The notes under the pieces are model-generated. The model was not told the DNA's origin. It did no database searches and worked only from the letters and a program-made list of their open reading frames with translations. This document shows, one piece after another, positions 39,001 through 51,300 of a stretch of DNA of 64,000 nucleotides. This DNA is from Hepsetus odoe. Its lineage: Eukaryota; Chordata; Actinopteri; Characiformes; Hepsetidae. The position numbers and the translations under genes were made by a program. Position 1 is the stretch's first letter. Each line of letters begins with the position of its first letter. Where the stretch lies: NCBI GenBank assembly GCA_017165825.1, contig CM029367.1, positions 23,102,932 through 23,166,931 of the forward strand. Reading direction: 5' to 3'.

Positions 39001-42000
39001 GATGGTCTCTTAAGCTGACTTTATAGATGAATCAGTCATGTGGTGTATGTGGAGCTCTTCACTGAAGCTGGTGTGCATCTGTTTCATACTGTCCAGAGCC
39101 ACATTAAAATTCCATTTCCACGGATCCAGAGCCAAAGTTATTTTTATATTTCTGATCCCACAGGATTTCTTCCCGGACCAGTGTCCTTCTTAGAAGTCCT
39201 TTATTAGCTGTACTGCTGGATATAGAAAACAAACAAAAAAAAACAGTTGAGAATGTTCAGAGAACACCCCCCTACTCAGATTTATATACACTAGACATGG
39301 ACATTTTATTTTATTTTACCAATTTTAGATGCAAAGCACCAAAGCACCTGGCTTCCAACTATCCCACTGATTCATTTAGCAGGCTGAAGGTTTTCCACAA
39401 GGTGAAGCTATTAGCTCTTAGGCAAATTTTGATGCTTTAGATCAATTACAAATCTATTCTCTATATCTATTCTAATCAGACTTATGCATTAAATTAACAT
39501 AATGCAAATGAAAAAGATTTTAAAAAAATCAGAGGGTTAAATATTCACATATTGTGTGCTGATTGTACACAAAGTAATAAAGTGAGCAGTACCAGTTTGT
39601 TTTAGTCACATTTTAGTCACATGTCACATAAAAAGGCCCGTTCTACAGAACAGCACAGAAAGAAACTTTCAGATTTCCATATAAATCTACTCAGATTTTG
39701 TTTTATGTGACCTGTGGTCATTCATTGAACTCACAAAGTCTTAAAACGTTTCTTTTCACTCTCACATTTTCAGAGCTGTTTGTTCAGATTAGGGTTGCGG
39801 GTGGTGGTCTTGCCTATCCCAGCTTTCAAAGGGCAAAGGCGGAGGAACACAAACACAATTTGCATCTCAAATTGAACTGACATGCATGTTTTTGGATGGT
39901 GGGAGGAAACCGGAGCTTCTAGGGGAAGCACACACAGAAACAAGGAGAACATGCAAACTCCACAGAGTAGGGACTTGGACTGTTCCACTTGAGAATCAAA
40001 CCCAGGACCAGCTCCCTGTAAGGCAAGAAGCACTACCCACCAAAAACCTTTGTACTTCAATAAAATATCAAAATGAAGCAGTTTCATCAAATCATTTTTT
40101 TTACATGATTTGCATTTTTTTTTACATGATTAGATTTTTTTCAGAGCTCATTGTAATGTCTTTATATACGGCTTGGCTGCAATAGAATCTGAAGTATTAT
40201 ATCACCTCCCACAACTATTTGAGAAGGAAAAGAGCATTGTCCACCAAACTTCTGCACTAGCAAGCTGGACGGCAGTTACACAATGAGGCTAGCATGATTG
40301 ATACACTCTAAAAAAAAGTTTTAAAACTGTCCACTTTCTTTTTCCCACTCTCCCTCTCTCTCCCAGGGCCTGGCAGGAAACCAGAAACAAACAATCTGGC
40401 AGATGTTCAGCTCTATAAAGCCCAGACATCTTCTCTGTTCCATTACCAGCAACTTTGTCTGATTTTTTCTAACTCTCACAGCTCCTCCACTTTGCTGTGC
40501 ATTCCTGACAGCATCAACAGGTGCAGGCAGAGCAGGCTGTAATGGAGATGCTTGAATGGTGGTCACCAGTGCGGCTAAAGCTTCCCCTCATACAGACCCA
40601 TGTCTGCTCTGCGTGAAGAAGGAAAGGTGGACATTTGATTACAGACTTGCCTATTTGACAGATGTGACTGCGAGGGAATGCTGGCAGCTTTATGCAGATT
40701 CATGCATATGGTTTTTGCGCACAGGGCTGCTTCCCAAACTGAGAGGGCAAAATGACTGAAATAAGCACTGCTCAAACAGCACACACAAACAGATGGGAAC
40801 TTCCCCACAGCTGTCACACTCAGACGTATTGGAGAGGGTTGGGGATGTGCAAATGCTGCAATATTCATGAAAGTTTCATTGCATTCAGTGCTATCAGGCA
40901 GGCAGGTGTTTGTGTGTGTGCCTGGATGCTGATCTGTAGGGTTCAATAATAAGCTGGCTGATTTCTGCAGGTCTCAGTGGCTTCTCTGTATCTTCCTGTA
41001 AGAACAGTTTCCATTAGAGGGATCATTCAAAGCAGCCTCTTGAGTTTTAATGGCTGAACAACTTCAAAAGTAGAGAAAAATACTTTGCAAGTGATCGCCA
41101 GGGGAAAAGGTAGATACATTTTGTTCTGTGGAGGAATCATTCCATCATATGCTCAACAGCATGAGAGAGAAAAAATGAGAGGGATTTTTTTTTGTTGGTT
41201 TGGTTAATTGTATGGGGGTCAGTCTAAAAAAGTAATGCAGACAACAACAGGTTCAGCACAATGTTCTTGTTGCCCAGGGGATTTAAGATAGTAAAGTACA
41301 CTTTTTTGGGGGGTACTAGAAAAGCTAGAGTTTTGCTTCATTTAACACACTCTCTGGGGCACTTTTGTTTTTAGGTATTTAGAAAACACTTTTCCTTAAA
41401 ACTCATTTACAGCAAAAGCCTTTGGGCAATTAATTCTGTGATTTTTATTTTGTTTTTTTCATCTCTATTACTTCTCCACCATTTCTTATTGAATTAAAAA
41501 ACTCTTCACAGTCTCTAACTACACTAGAATAAAACTATTAAATGAACCTTCCCTTTTCTTTTTCCACCAAGTCGAGAGTGGATAACCCACTTTATCATGC
41601 TGGTAGAATTCACAAGAGTATGCAACAGCAGCAGCAGTGGCCTAGTGGTTAGGGACTAGGCCCCTGGACTGGAAGATTGTGGGCTTGTATCCCTTACCAG
41701 TAGGATGCCCTGAGGTACCTCTGAGCAAGGTACTGTCCCCATCACTGCTCCATGGGTACTTTCAAATGCTGCCCCCTGCTGCACAGTGTGTATGGATAAA
41801 ATGCAGAGGTGTGTTTTCGTTGTGGTTCACTGTGTGCTGTGCTGTGTTTCACAAGAAAGGTCAAACGAAGAACCAATATCTAGAGCTAGGAAGAAACAAG
41901 TTTTCATGTTTTGTGAGGACAGAAATGCTATATTTCTATACAGTTCCAGTTCTACTAGATTCAGTTCCCCATGAATTCCCCATTGTGGTGTGAGTTTGTT

Positions 42001-42352
42001 TAATACTCATGCACAACTACTCAGGAGAGATATAAACACAAATTATTCTTAAGTTGCTGTGCAGCAGTTTGCACAAAGGAGCAAGGCACTTCCCTAATCA
42101 CATCTGCAGTGCATAGTCTGGAGTGGATCAGAATAATGAACTCTGTGTGTGTGTGTGTGCATGTGTGCATGTGGATTCACGTGTTTGGGCGTGTGTGTGA
42201 GATGAAGACATATCAAAAGGCATGAGGAGTGTGGCTCTTGGTCTCTATGGCAACAATGTGAGATGACCTGGAAGTAAAACAGAAACCACTGGTCTACACA
42301 CACACACACACACATACACTCACACAACCACACACACACACACTCACACAAC

Positions 42353-42383
<31 letters not shown>

Positions 42384-42907
42384 ACACACACAGAGCACTG
42401 TTTCTAATCCAAGCTCCTCAAGTTGCTATGAGTGACGTAGATCACAATCTGAATGAAGGATTATTTGGGATAATCTTACTAATACAAATGTTCAAGATTA
42501 TTAAACTTAAGACCAAATAAGACCTGTAGTGCAAATCTTTTTGCTGTTTCTTACTGCAGCTACAGCCACACTGCAAATACTACACATCACATTGGACACT
42601 TTCAAGATACACAAGGCATGCAGTAAGAAAAGCAATTACACCTCACTACCTGAGAGAGAAAGACTGAGAAAGGTGGGGGTGGAGAGAAAGATCAGAAAAA
42701 GAGGAGAGAGATAAAGAGAGACGAAGATGAGAGAACAAGGAAGAAGGAGAGAAAGAGTGAGTGAGAGAAGGAACATTTGAAAGGGGTGAAAGAGAAACAG
42801 AATGAAGAAAAATGATAAGTTGTGAAAGACAAAGAGAGACTAAAAGTGAATGACACAGGAAATTTCCTGACACAGGAAAGGGGAGATGGAGAGAATGGGA
42901 GAGGGGG

Positions 42908-42958
<51 letters not shown>

Positions 42959-45141
42959 CGAGTGTGTATAAGAATAGTGTAAAAGAAAAAAAAATCACAT
43001 AACAGGGGCATCTTCTAAAGACATGTTATAAAAAGCATTTCCATTGCTAGTCATGCATTAGCTGTTCTGTACACTAACTCTGAGCATCATGCAGTACGCA
43101 GAATACAAAAAGAGGTGAAAAAACACAGGATAGTCACCAGAGGTTGACTAAAAAAACATGTTCAATGTCCTGTAGGATCTCTAGCTCTCTAAAGACGTTT
43201 CGGACCTCATCTCGTTCTATGCACTGCTGTTTGTTCATGTACTTCATGGCATACATCTTCTCCGTGTCTCGCTTCTGCACAATACACACCTGTGGAAGAG
43301 AGCAGAGACAAACACAAACACTCAGTGAGAAACCTTGGGAAATCTAAAGAGCTATGATAGGTAGACAATTTGAGGGGAGATGAGAGGGACACCAATCCCC
43401 TCTTTAACGTGCCTGAACGATCAGTAAATCTAACGTGACTGAATTGAATGAGATCCCGACACATACAATGTTATGCCATGCCTTCAAAAAAAGTTGAAGT
43501 CTTTGTTATTTACAGCACTTCTTTAAACAAACTGGCTCCAACTGAACCATCATCTCTCAGTTTAGCAAAACATTTTTCTACTGACTGCTATTCAGTGATA
43601 ACATGTCCGAAGCATGGGTATAAATAAACACATTTCCTCAAACAAAGAACGCATACAAAACTTTTCCTAATTATTTTGATAAAAATCTACCCCCAAAACC
43701 ATGACCTTTTAAAAAATCATCAGCTTTTTAGTTTAAGCAAAAACATTATGATGCTCCCACCACCATGCTTCACTGCTGGTATGGTGGGATCGCGTCTTTC
43801 TCCAAAGATGACAAGCTGAATTAATACCAAAAAATCCATTTTTGTTTTGACCTCAGTACATTATTCCAGTACAGTTCCGATTTAATTGCATGCGTGTTTG
43901 CAAAAGTAAGTACCCCTTTTACACAACCCGGAAAGAAATAAACAGTTTCTTTTCATCTTCATAAAGGGTCCTAACCTAGAGTCCTGGTCGTTATAGGAGC
44001 TATGACCTTGCCAGTTCATTCGAAAAACCAAAGCAAGGGGTTTAAAGAGATAAACAATTTTCACACAAAGGTAACATTTCCGTCAATGTCAGAATCAGAA
44101 AACTACTGATCATAGAGAAAACTGCTGTAGCTGAGGGTGGAGAATAAAGTGGAAAAATAAGAAGATACCAGATAAACTTTGGCTGATTCGTAAAGGCGGT
44201 GTTCATGTCTGTTCATGTAGGTCATATTGTCATTTCAAGCACATATTCAGTGCACAGTTCCTCCAAATCACACCTTTAAAGTGACCTGCAGAATACATGT
44301 TTTTGGTACATATAGTCAAAAGACATGATGTAGTTCAACCAAAATGATCTTAAATCTAATCTAATCACTGGTAACTCAAGATCTTTCAAGACTGCCTACA
44401 AACACTGCCTCAGGATCAGCAGAGGGGAGTGACTGGCCAGTGATTACACTTCACTGTGGCACAATTTAAACACACTCTTGATTAAAGTGCTATGAAGACT
44501 ACAGGGGCATATGAACAAATGGAATAGCATACTTTTTCCTGTGTTGAATGAACCACACTGTAAAACACAGAGGAGCTGTGCAGACTGCTTATCAACGTGA
44601 TTTACATTCACTTCTGAAAAAAAAACAGCAATTAATTCTTAAAAAGCAAATCCCTGCAGTTTGTTTTTCAGAAGTGAGATAAGATGTCCGTACATTGTGA
44701 TAAAGGGTTATCTGCACATTATATAATTTCTGATTAGAATAAATGAAAATGAATGTTATTATGGTACGCCTTTGCCAACAGTATATTCTGGCATGGAATC
44801 TACTCCTTGTCAGCTAAGAGTGCAGTGAAATAAACCAACTGGTAGTTTGGAGCAGTTGGTCTCTTTAGGAACAAGTTGCTTGTGGGTTGCCTTTCTGGAA
44901 CAAAATCAATAGGGACGACTGTCAAACTGTTGTGTAATGTGAGCATGTAGTGAAATTAAAAACCTCACAGATGACCTGGATGATTTATCATATGGAGGAG
45001 CGTTAAACTTTTCAGATGTTATTTTTCTTTTAATTTCTCCCATCCCTTTAGCCATTTCTACTATTTATTGTCTCGTTTCTGGGCATCCAAATACTCCTGA
45101 GCCTACCGCTCACCTTGATGTCTCAACATGAATGACACTTG

Positions 45142-45186
<45 letters not shown>

Positions 45187-45337
45187 CTGCCCTTTCTAAT
45201 CTGGCAGATAAAACACTATCTCTGTCCTGTCTGTCTGAGGAGAGAGCTTTTGTGCAATAGATCAGTTGAGCTCACTGAAGAGAACAAAAACTCTGTGCTA
45301 GAACTGGTGCAGGTTGCAGTTTCACTGTAGCAAACAA

Positions 45338-45378
<41 letters not shown>

Positions 45379-48300
45379 AACTGGATCATTCTCTAAATGG
45401 CAAGAGAGCTGCTGGCTGGTAACCTGAGATACAGAGCAAAGCAGAGAAAGCCTGCACTGCTTTTTTTAACATATTAATGAAGAATTTAACCCCAAATGTT
45501 CCCTAAATGATCAGTCAGCACATGTTTCATGTGTAAAGTTTGCTTTGCTGCACCAGAGGCTAAAGACACCAATGCTGTAATGTATGTAATGAATGTGAAT
45601 ATTCAATCCATTCATGCATACATAATCTGAGCTGCTTCTAAACAGTGTTGTGGGTGAGGCTTTGTGCACACAGGGCAAAAAGCAGAGAAACACCTGGGAC
45701 AGGTTACTAGTTCATCACAGGGTGTGAAAATCCAATGAATTTTCAAACTAACTGTATAAACTGCACGCCTAAAACATTACACACTTTCCTTAAATTGAGC
45801 CAAATGGTGAAATAATCTCTAATATGTGCTTTCTGAAACTATATTGAGCAACACCATCATCTGATGTTACGCTGAGTCTATACGGCTGGTGGTTCTGGGG
45901 TGCTCTCTTAATTACATAGGGCACTTCCCAGCTTTTGTCAATTACAGCACCTTTGTAATCAAACAGAAATTGTGGTTATGTACTAAAAACACTGGAAAAG
46001 TTCATCCATCCATCCATTCTCCTCCGCTTATCCGAGGTCGGGTCATGGGGGCAGCAGCTTCAGCAGGGATGCCCAGACTTCCCTCTCTCTGGCCACTTCT
46101 TCCAGCTCCTCCGGGTGGATCCCAAGGTGTTCCCAGGCCAGCCGAAAGACATAGTCTCTCCAGCGTGTCCTGGGTCTTCCCCAGGGTCTCTTTCCGGTGG
46201 GACATGCCCAGAACACCTCACCAGGGAGGTGTCCAGGGGACATCCTAAGCAGATGCCCGAGCCACCTCATCTGGCTCCTCTCGATGCGGAGGAGCAGCGG
46301 CTCTACTTTGAGCCCCTCCCGGATGACTGAGCTTCTCACCCTATCTCTAAGGGAGAGCCCAGACACCCTGCGGAGGAAACTCATTTCGGCCGCTTGTATT
46401 CGCGATCTCGTTCTTTCAGTCACTACCCACAGCTCGTGACCATAGGTGAGGGTGGGAACGTAGATCGACCGGTAAATTGAGAGCTTTGCCTTCTGGCTCA
46501 GCTCCTTCTTCACCATGATGGACCGACGCAGAGCCCGCATCACTGCGGACGCTGCCCCGATCCGCCTGTCGATCTCCCGCTCCATCTTACCCTCACTCGT
46601 GAACAAGATCCCAAGATACTTAAACTCCTCCACTTGGGGCAAGGTCTCACTCCCAATCCTGAGAGGGCATTCCACCCTTTTCCGACTGAGGACCATGGCC
46701 TCAGATTTGGAGGTGCTGATTTTCATCCCAGCCGCTTCACACTCTGCTGCGAACCGATCCAGTGAGAGCTGAAGATCGCGGCCTGATGAGGCCAACAGGA
46801 CAACGTCATCTGCAAAAAGCAGAGACCCAATCCTGAGCCCACCAAACCGGACCCCCTCAACGCCCTGGCTGCGCCTAAAAATCCTGTCCATAAAAATTAT
46901 GAACAGGATCGGTGACAAAAGGCAGCCCTGGCGGAGTCCAACCCTCACCGGGAACAGGTCCGACTTACTGCCGGCAATGCGGACCAAGCTCTGACACCGA
47001 TTGTACAGGGACCGGACAGCCCTTAACAGGGAATCCGATACCCCATACTCCCGGAGTACCCCCCACAGGACTCCCCCAGGGACACAGTCGAATGCCTTCT
47101 CCAAGTCCACAAAGCACATGTAGACTGGTTGGGCAAACTGGAAATGTTGTCCAAGGTAAAATGAAAAGATCAAAGTTCTGATGTGGATTATAATGCTTTA
47201 GACATGTGTCTCCTAGATCTCTCCACTTTTCTACTTGTGTACTTTTCTACACTTTTCTACTTAGGGGGCAGCGGTGGCCTAGCGGTTAGGGCGTTAGCCG
47301 CATGATCGGAGGATCAGGGGTTCAAACCCCTTTCCAATAGGTTGCCCTGAGGTACCCTTGAGCAAGGTACCGTCCCCATCACTGCTCCCCGGGCACTTTC
47401 AATAGCTGCCCACTGCTGCACGGGTTTGAGTGTGCATGGGTTAAATGCAGAGGTCCAATTTCGTTGTGGTTCATGCTGTGCCGTGACCTCGCAATGACAA
47501 GGGTTGTCACTTTCACTTATGCTTAGTTTTTTATTTCACACATTCACTTTTGTAATAATCCATTGTAATAATCTAGACAAAAGCCAGATTACACACAAAT
47601 GTAAGGTTATTAAAAACTCAGTTTTCTTTTTATTTGAAAACATATTATTAACACAATATTAAATGGCATTCTCATTTAGCCCAGAAAGTTTGGTCTAGCG
47701 ATGTCTTTGCTGTCATAAGTCAACTAGTCAAAAGGGCAAAAAAGAATGTAAAACCAAAAAACCTTTTAAATATTAAATGATTGCCTAGTACTTGTTTTAT
47801 GAGTGGAGGCATACAGGCTTTGCTTTCTGGTAGCAAAAACAAATTTTGGGTAAGTTCCTTTTCAAGAACGCTGCTGTGGAAATGTGTTTTTAAAGTAACA
47901 GAAGTTGGAAAAAAGCTTTTGGAACATCAGAAACTCATGCTGACGATTATTAAGACCTGTTGTGACAGTAATAAAGAGAAAAAGCTAAACATTTACAGAG
48001 AGAGAGAGAGAGAGACAGACTGGATTGGCGGTGATAGCTCAGGTCCCCTCATTAAGGCCAGGCAGATGGCCTCTTCACTGCATTAGAGCAGCAGCGACAG
48101 CGGGAATTCTATTACTACAGCAAAAACACACCAGTTAATTGCCTCCTTCCTCTTCTCATCTCATAGTAGAAGACAAGCAGAGCCCTGGCGCAAGCGAGCA
48201 AGCGGTGTGTTTTCTCCCTCTCCTACCTTTTCCAGCCCATTACTTGGCCTTGCTTTCTCATTCTGTTTGCTCTCTTGATCTCTTTTCCCCTCTCATCTCT

Positions 48301-51300
48301 TCACTCTGACACCACCCCTTCCTCCCTTCCTACTCTCTGATGCTCCTGTTTTTCTTCACCTCTTCTCCACCCTTCCACTCAGTTTCTCTCCTCCTTTCCC
48401 TTCCATCTTTCCCATGTCTAATTACACGGTCCTCTTTCTTTATCATTCTGTCTCTGATAGCTCTTTTCCTTTCATGTTTTTTTCAAACTTCACTTTCCTT
48501 TTTCCTCTTCTTCTTCTCTTCTTATTTACCTGATGCTGTCATGTATGATCTGAAATTCACCTTCTCTCTCTCTCTCTCTTCTTCTTCTACTTCTAGCATA
48601 TGTCATCAAAGAAAGAACGAGTCTGTGAACACTTAAATATGGGTTTTGTCCTCCTTCTGACATCAGCAAAGCCTTTAAATACACAATGTAATTTTTAAAT
48701 TCACTTTTTTCATCTTTGCAAGACTGTCACTGACTGTAGCTCCTCCCTGATCTATCATGCATCAGAACATACCACAGCAATGAAAGTGCTCATACTAAAA
48801 TTATCAGCAATTACAGACTTAATTCAGAGGATACGGTCTCAGTTCTTTTTCTTTCAGGCCTACCTGCATGTTTTATATTGTTGACCATTATATCCTAATC
48901 AGGTGTCTCAAAAACATACAGAGGGAGAAAGTTTGACATCAGTCTCAGAAAGTTATGTTTTTGAGAAACACGAAGTCTGTTTTGGTTGCCAGGGTCATTA
49001 TCATTTTCACCATACAAGCTGCCAGTTGATGACATCATCAGAGAGCACAATGTGTTTCCATTAATGAAGCTGGTGATCACATTTAATATCCTTTTTTTGA
49101 CTGCAATTATATGGAATAAATAAGCAATAATTTCTAAAAGTTTAATGAGTATGAAACTGAAAACTAAATTAATGTTGTCTGGGGAACAACTTGGAAAGCT
49201 GACCCCAAAGATTAAATCAGAAGTTAAAATCTTGATGTTATTTAATATAAAGGTTTAGGCTTCAGTTTCCATTTATCAAGGCAAACATAAGTTTTCCACC
49301 TGTCAGTTATGCCCCAGAGCCATTTATCACACTACATACAGGTTTTTGGGAAGCAAGCTCACTTAAAATCTAGATTACTTTATACTTAATTATAAATTAA
49401 TGATGAGCCTTCATATTGCAGAATAATAATCCTGCAGTTTAAATTGCTAATTCACCTCTAGATTTATGTAATTCTGATCTGAGTGTACTTTGTGAATGGC
49501 AAGATCCACCTCAGATCATTGCATTTCACATTTGCAGCTTTTAGTCCCTGCACACAGGAAAGGTTCAGCCCAGCAGGAGAGAGAGAAATCAGGCTTCCAG
49601 TTCCCTGTGCACCTGATGAGACCCACTTTCCTTACCACTGCAGTCTGAAGTGTCCAGAAACCCACTTTACTCCTCACACAGCAGCTCTGCCTGCAAGAAC
49701 TGGTTGGGGACCAGGGTTTTGACCACAGGAGTCATCATTTCTGGTCAAACTGCACAAAATCCAGTGTAGTTTGGTGATTTTTCTCCACAGAAGCATTTAC
49801 TTTCATTTAACCTGATGAACTGATGAGCCTTAGCAGGTAAAACTGGGCTGATATCTGGTCCCCAGGACTGGAACTGATCATCCCTGGTTGGTTCATGCTG
49901 ATTGCGGTCTCAGGAACAAGTTTGCACGGCTCTATGATCGTGCAGACTCAACTATCATCAGGACCCCCCCACTCCGCACTGGCAGGAGCACAGCTGGGCA
50001 TATGGAGGAGAGAGGCTGTTACACTCTAAACAGCTCACAATGGGTACAATTTCCACAGATTCACTTACAATAGTCAATGGCATCATTTTCAGAAGCAAAT
50101 GCTTATTTTGCATGACTGTTTGTATGGAAATGACCTCATGTGAAGAAACACTATTTCCCAGATGTATATTCAGTGGCAATAATAAAGTATATTCATCTGG
50201 TATGTATGACTCTTGTAACCATGAAGGGCCTTAATGTACCATGCAGAAGTGCTACAGCTACATTAATCTACCATGCAGCAGCACCAAACTGCAGGCTACA
50301 GAATGGATTAAAATGATTCATCATCTGAGGCCCTGCCTGGCCCAGCAGTCATTTAGCAATCTCTCAAGCAATTCACCCCAGACTACACTGACAAAAAACA
50401 ACGCCTTGTGATTTTCACCTCCTCTAACACAGATAAACACCTCACTTATGAGCTCAAACAGCCTTCAGAGAAAATACACAGAGCTCAGCGATCAGTTTTC
50501 ACACAAAATAGGCCACAACAAGTACAAAAAACAGATTAAATAATTAACTGCAACAACTGGAATATTATTTAGGATTCTGTGAACTATTTCAAATTTATTT
50601 TCTTTAATTTTTTATAGAATTTTGGTCTTTAAAGACAAGCTGCTGATTGAATGCAAAGAAGTCACAGCTAATTTTCATCACAGCTGAACTCATAGCTGAA
50701 CACTGGTGATGGTTATCTTTAAAGAGGACTATATAAGATTACACACATCTTAATATTCTGAGACTTTTCTTGCTCACACCAGACCCCCCTGCTTACAGTA
50801 TTAACAAAAAAGACTGTGGACAAATGCAGGTCATCTGAGGCAGAGCAGGCAGACTAAGCATTTGCTACTCCAGCTGACTAGTTTTGGATAAGTTTGTTAC
50901 ACTGTTGAATCAAAAGTTGTGAAAAAGTGAACCTAGCACTGGTAATGCTTGTTAGTACCTGTAAAAGCTGTTCGTTCTGAAGCTGAAAATGTCTGTAACC
51001 TTAATTACCTTTTCCAGGGATCCATAGCAAACAGCATCAAAAGCTATAATAAATGATGACCTTAATTTGCTGTCACTGGAGTGTGCGACTGAACATACGG
51101 ACATCAAAATAAGAGGCCACACATGTTTGTCGGTGGTCATTCATAGTGACAGCAGCAGTATGTTAATATTATGCTCCTACTGACCCAGCCACTGGCTTTA
51201 CTTCCATTCATCTGACACGCTGATAGATGGACAGTGAGCCACGTCTCTGAATGGATAATGGATCCCAAAGAGAAAGCAATTAGTTCAGAATTGTTATCTC

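Larger units (their letters stand above)
29536..43137 (-). other. stk32c 13.6-kb intron
   Basis: Phase-2 intron. Contains Tc1-like relics (30430-30640, 37040-37560), SINE copies (31000-31170, 41628-41850), V-SINE-like fragments (34635-34760, 39784-40050), G-rich and CA tracts near 35.9-36.05 kb, and a CA/GA-rich block at 42.1-42.96 kb. The open frames here read as repeats or as non-coding sequence; I find no nested gene. Confidence 0.75.

Noticed and set aside
42094..42387. Cys/Val-rich open frame resembling a peptide gene
   Set aside because: Translation of (TG)n/(CA)n repeats only.
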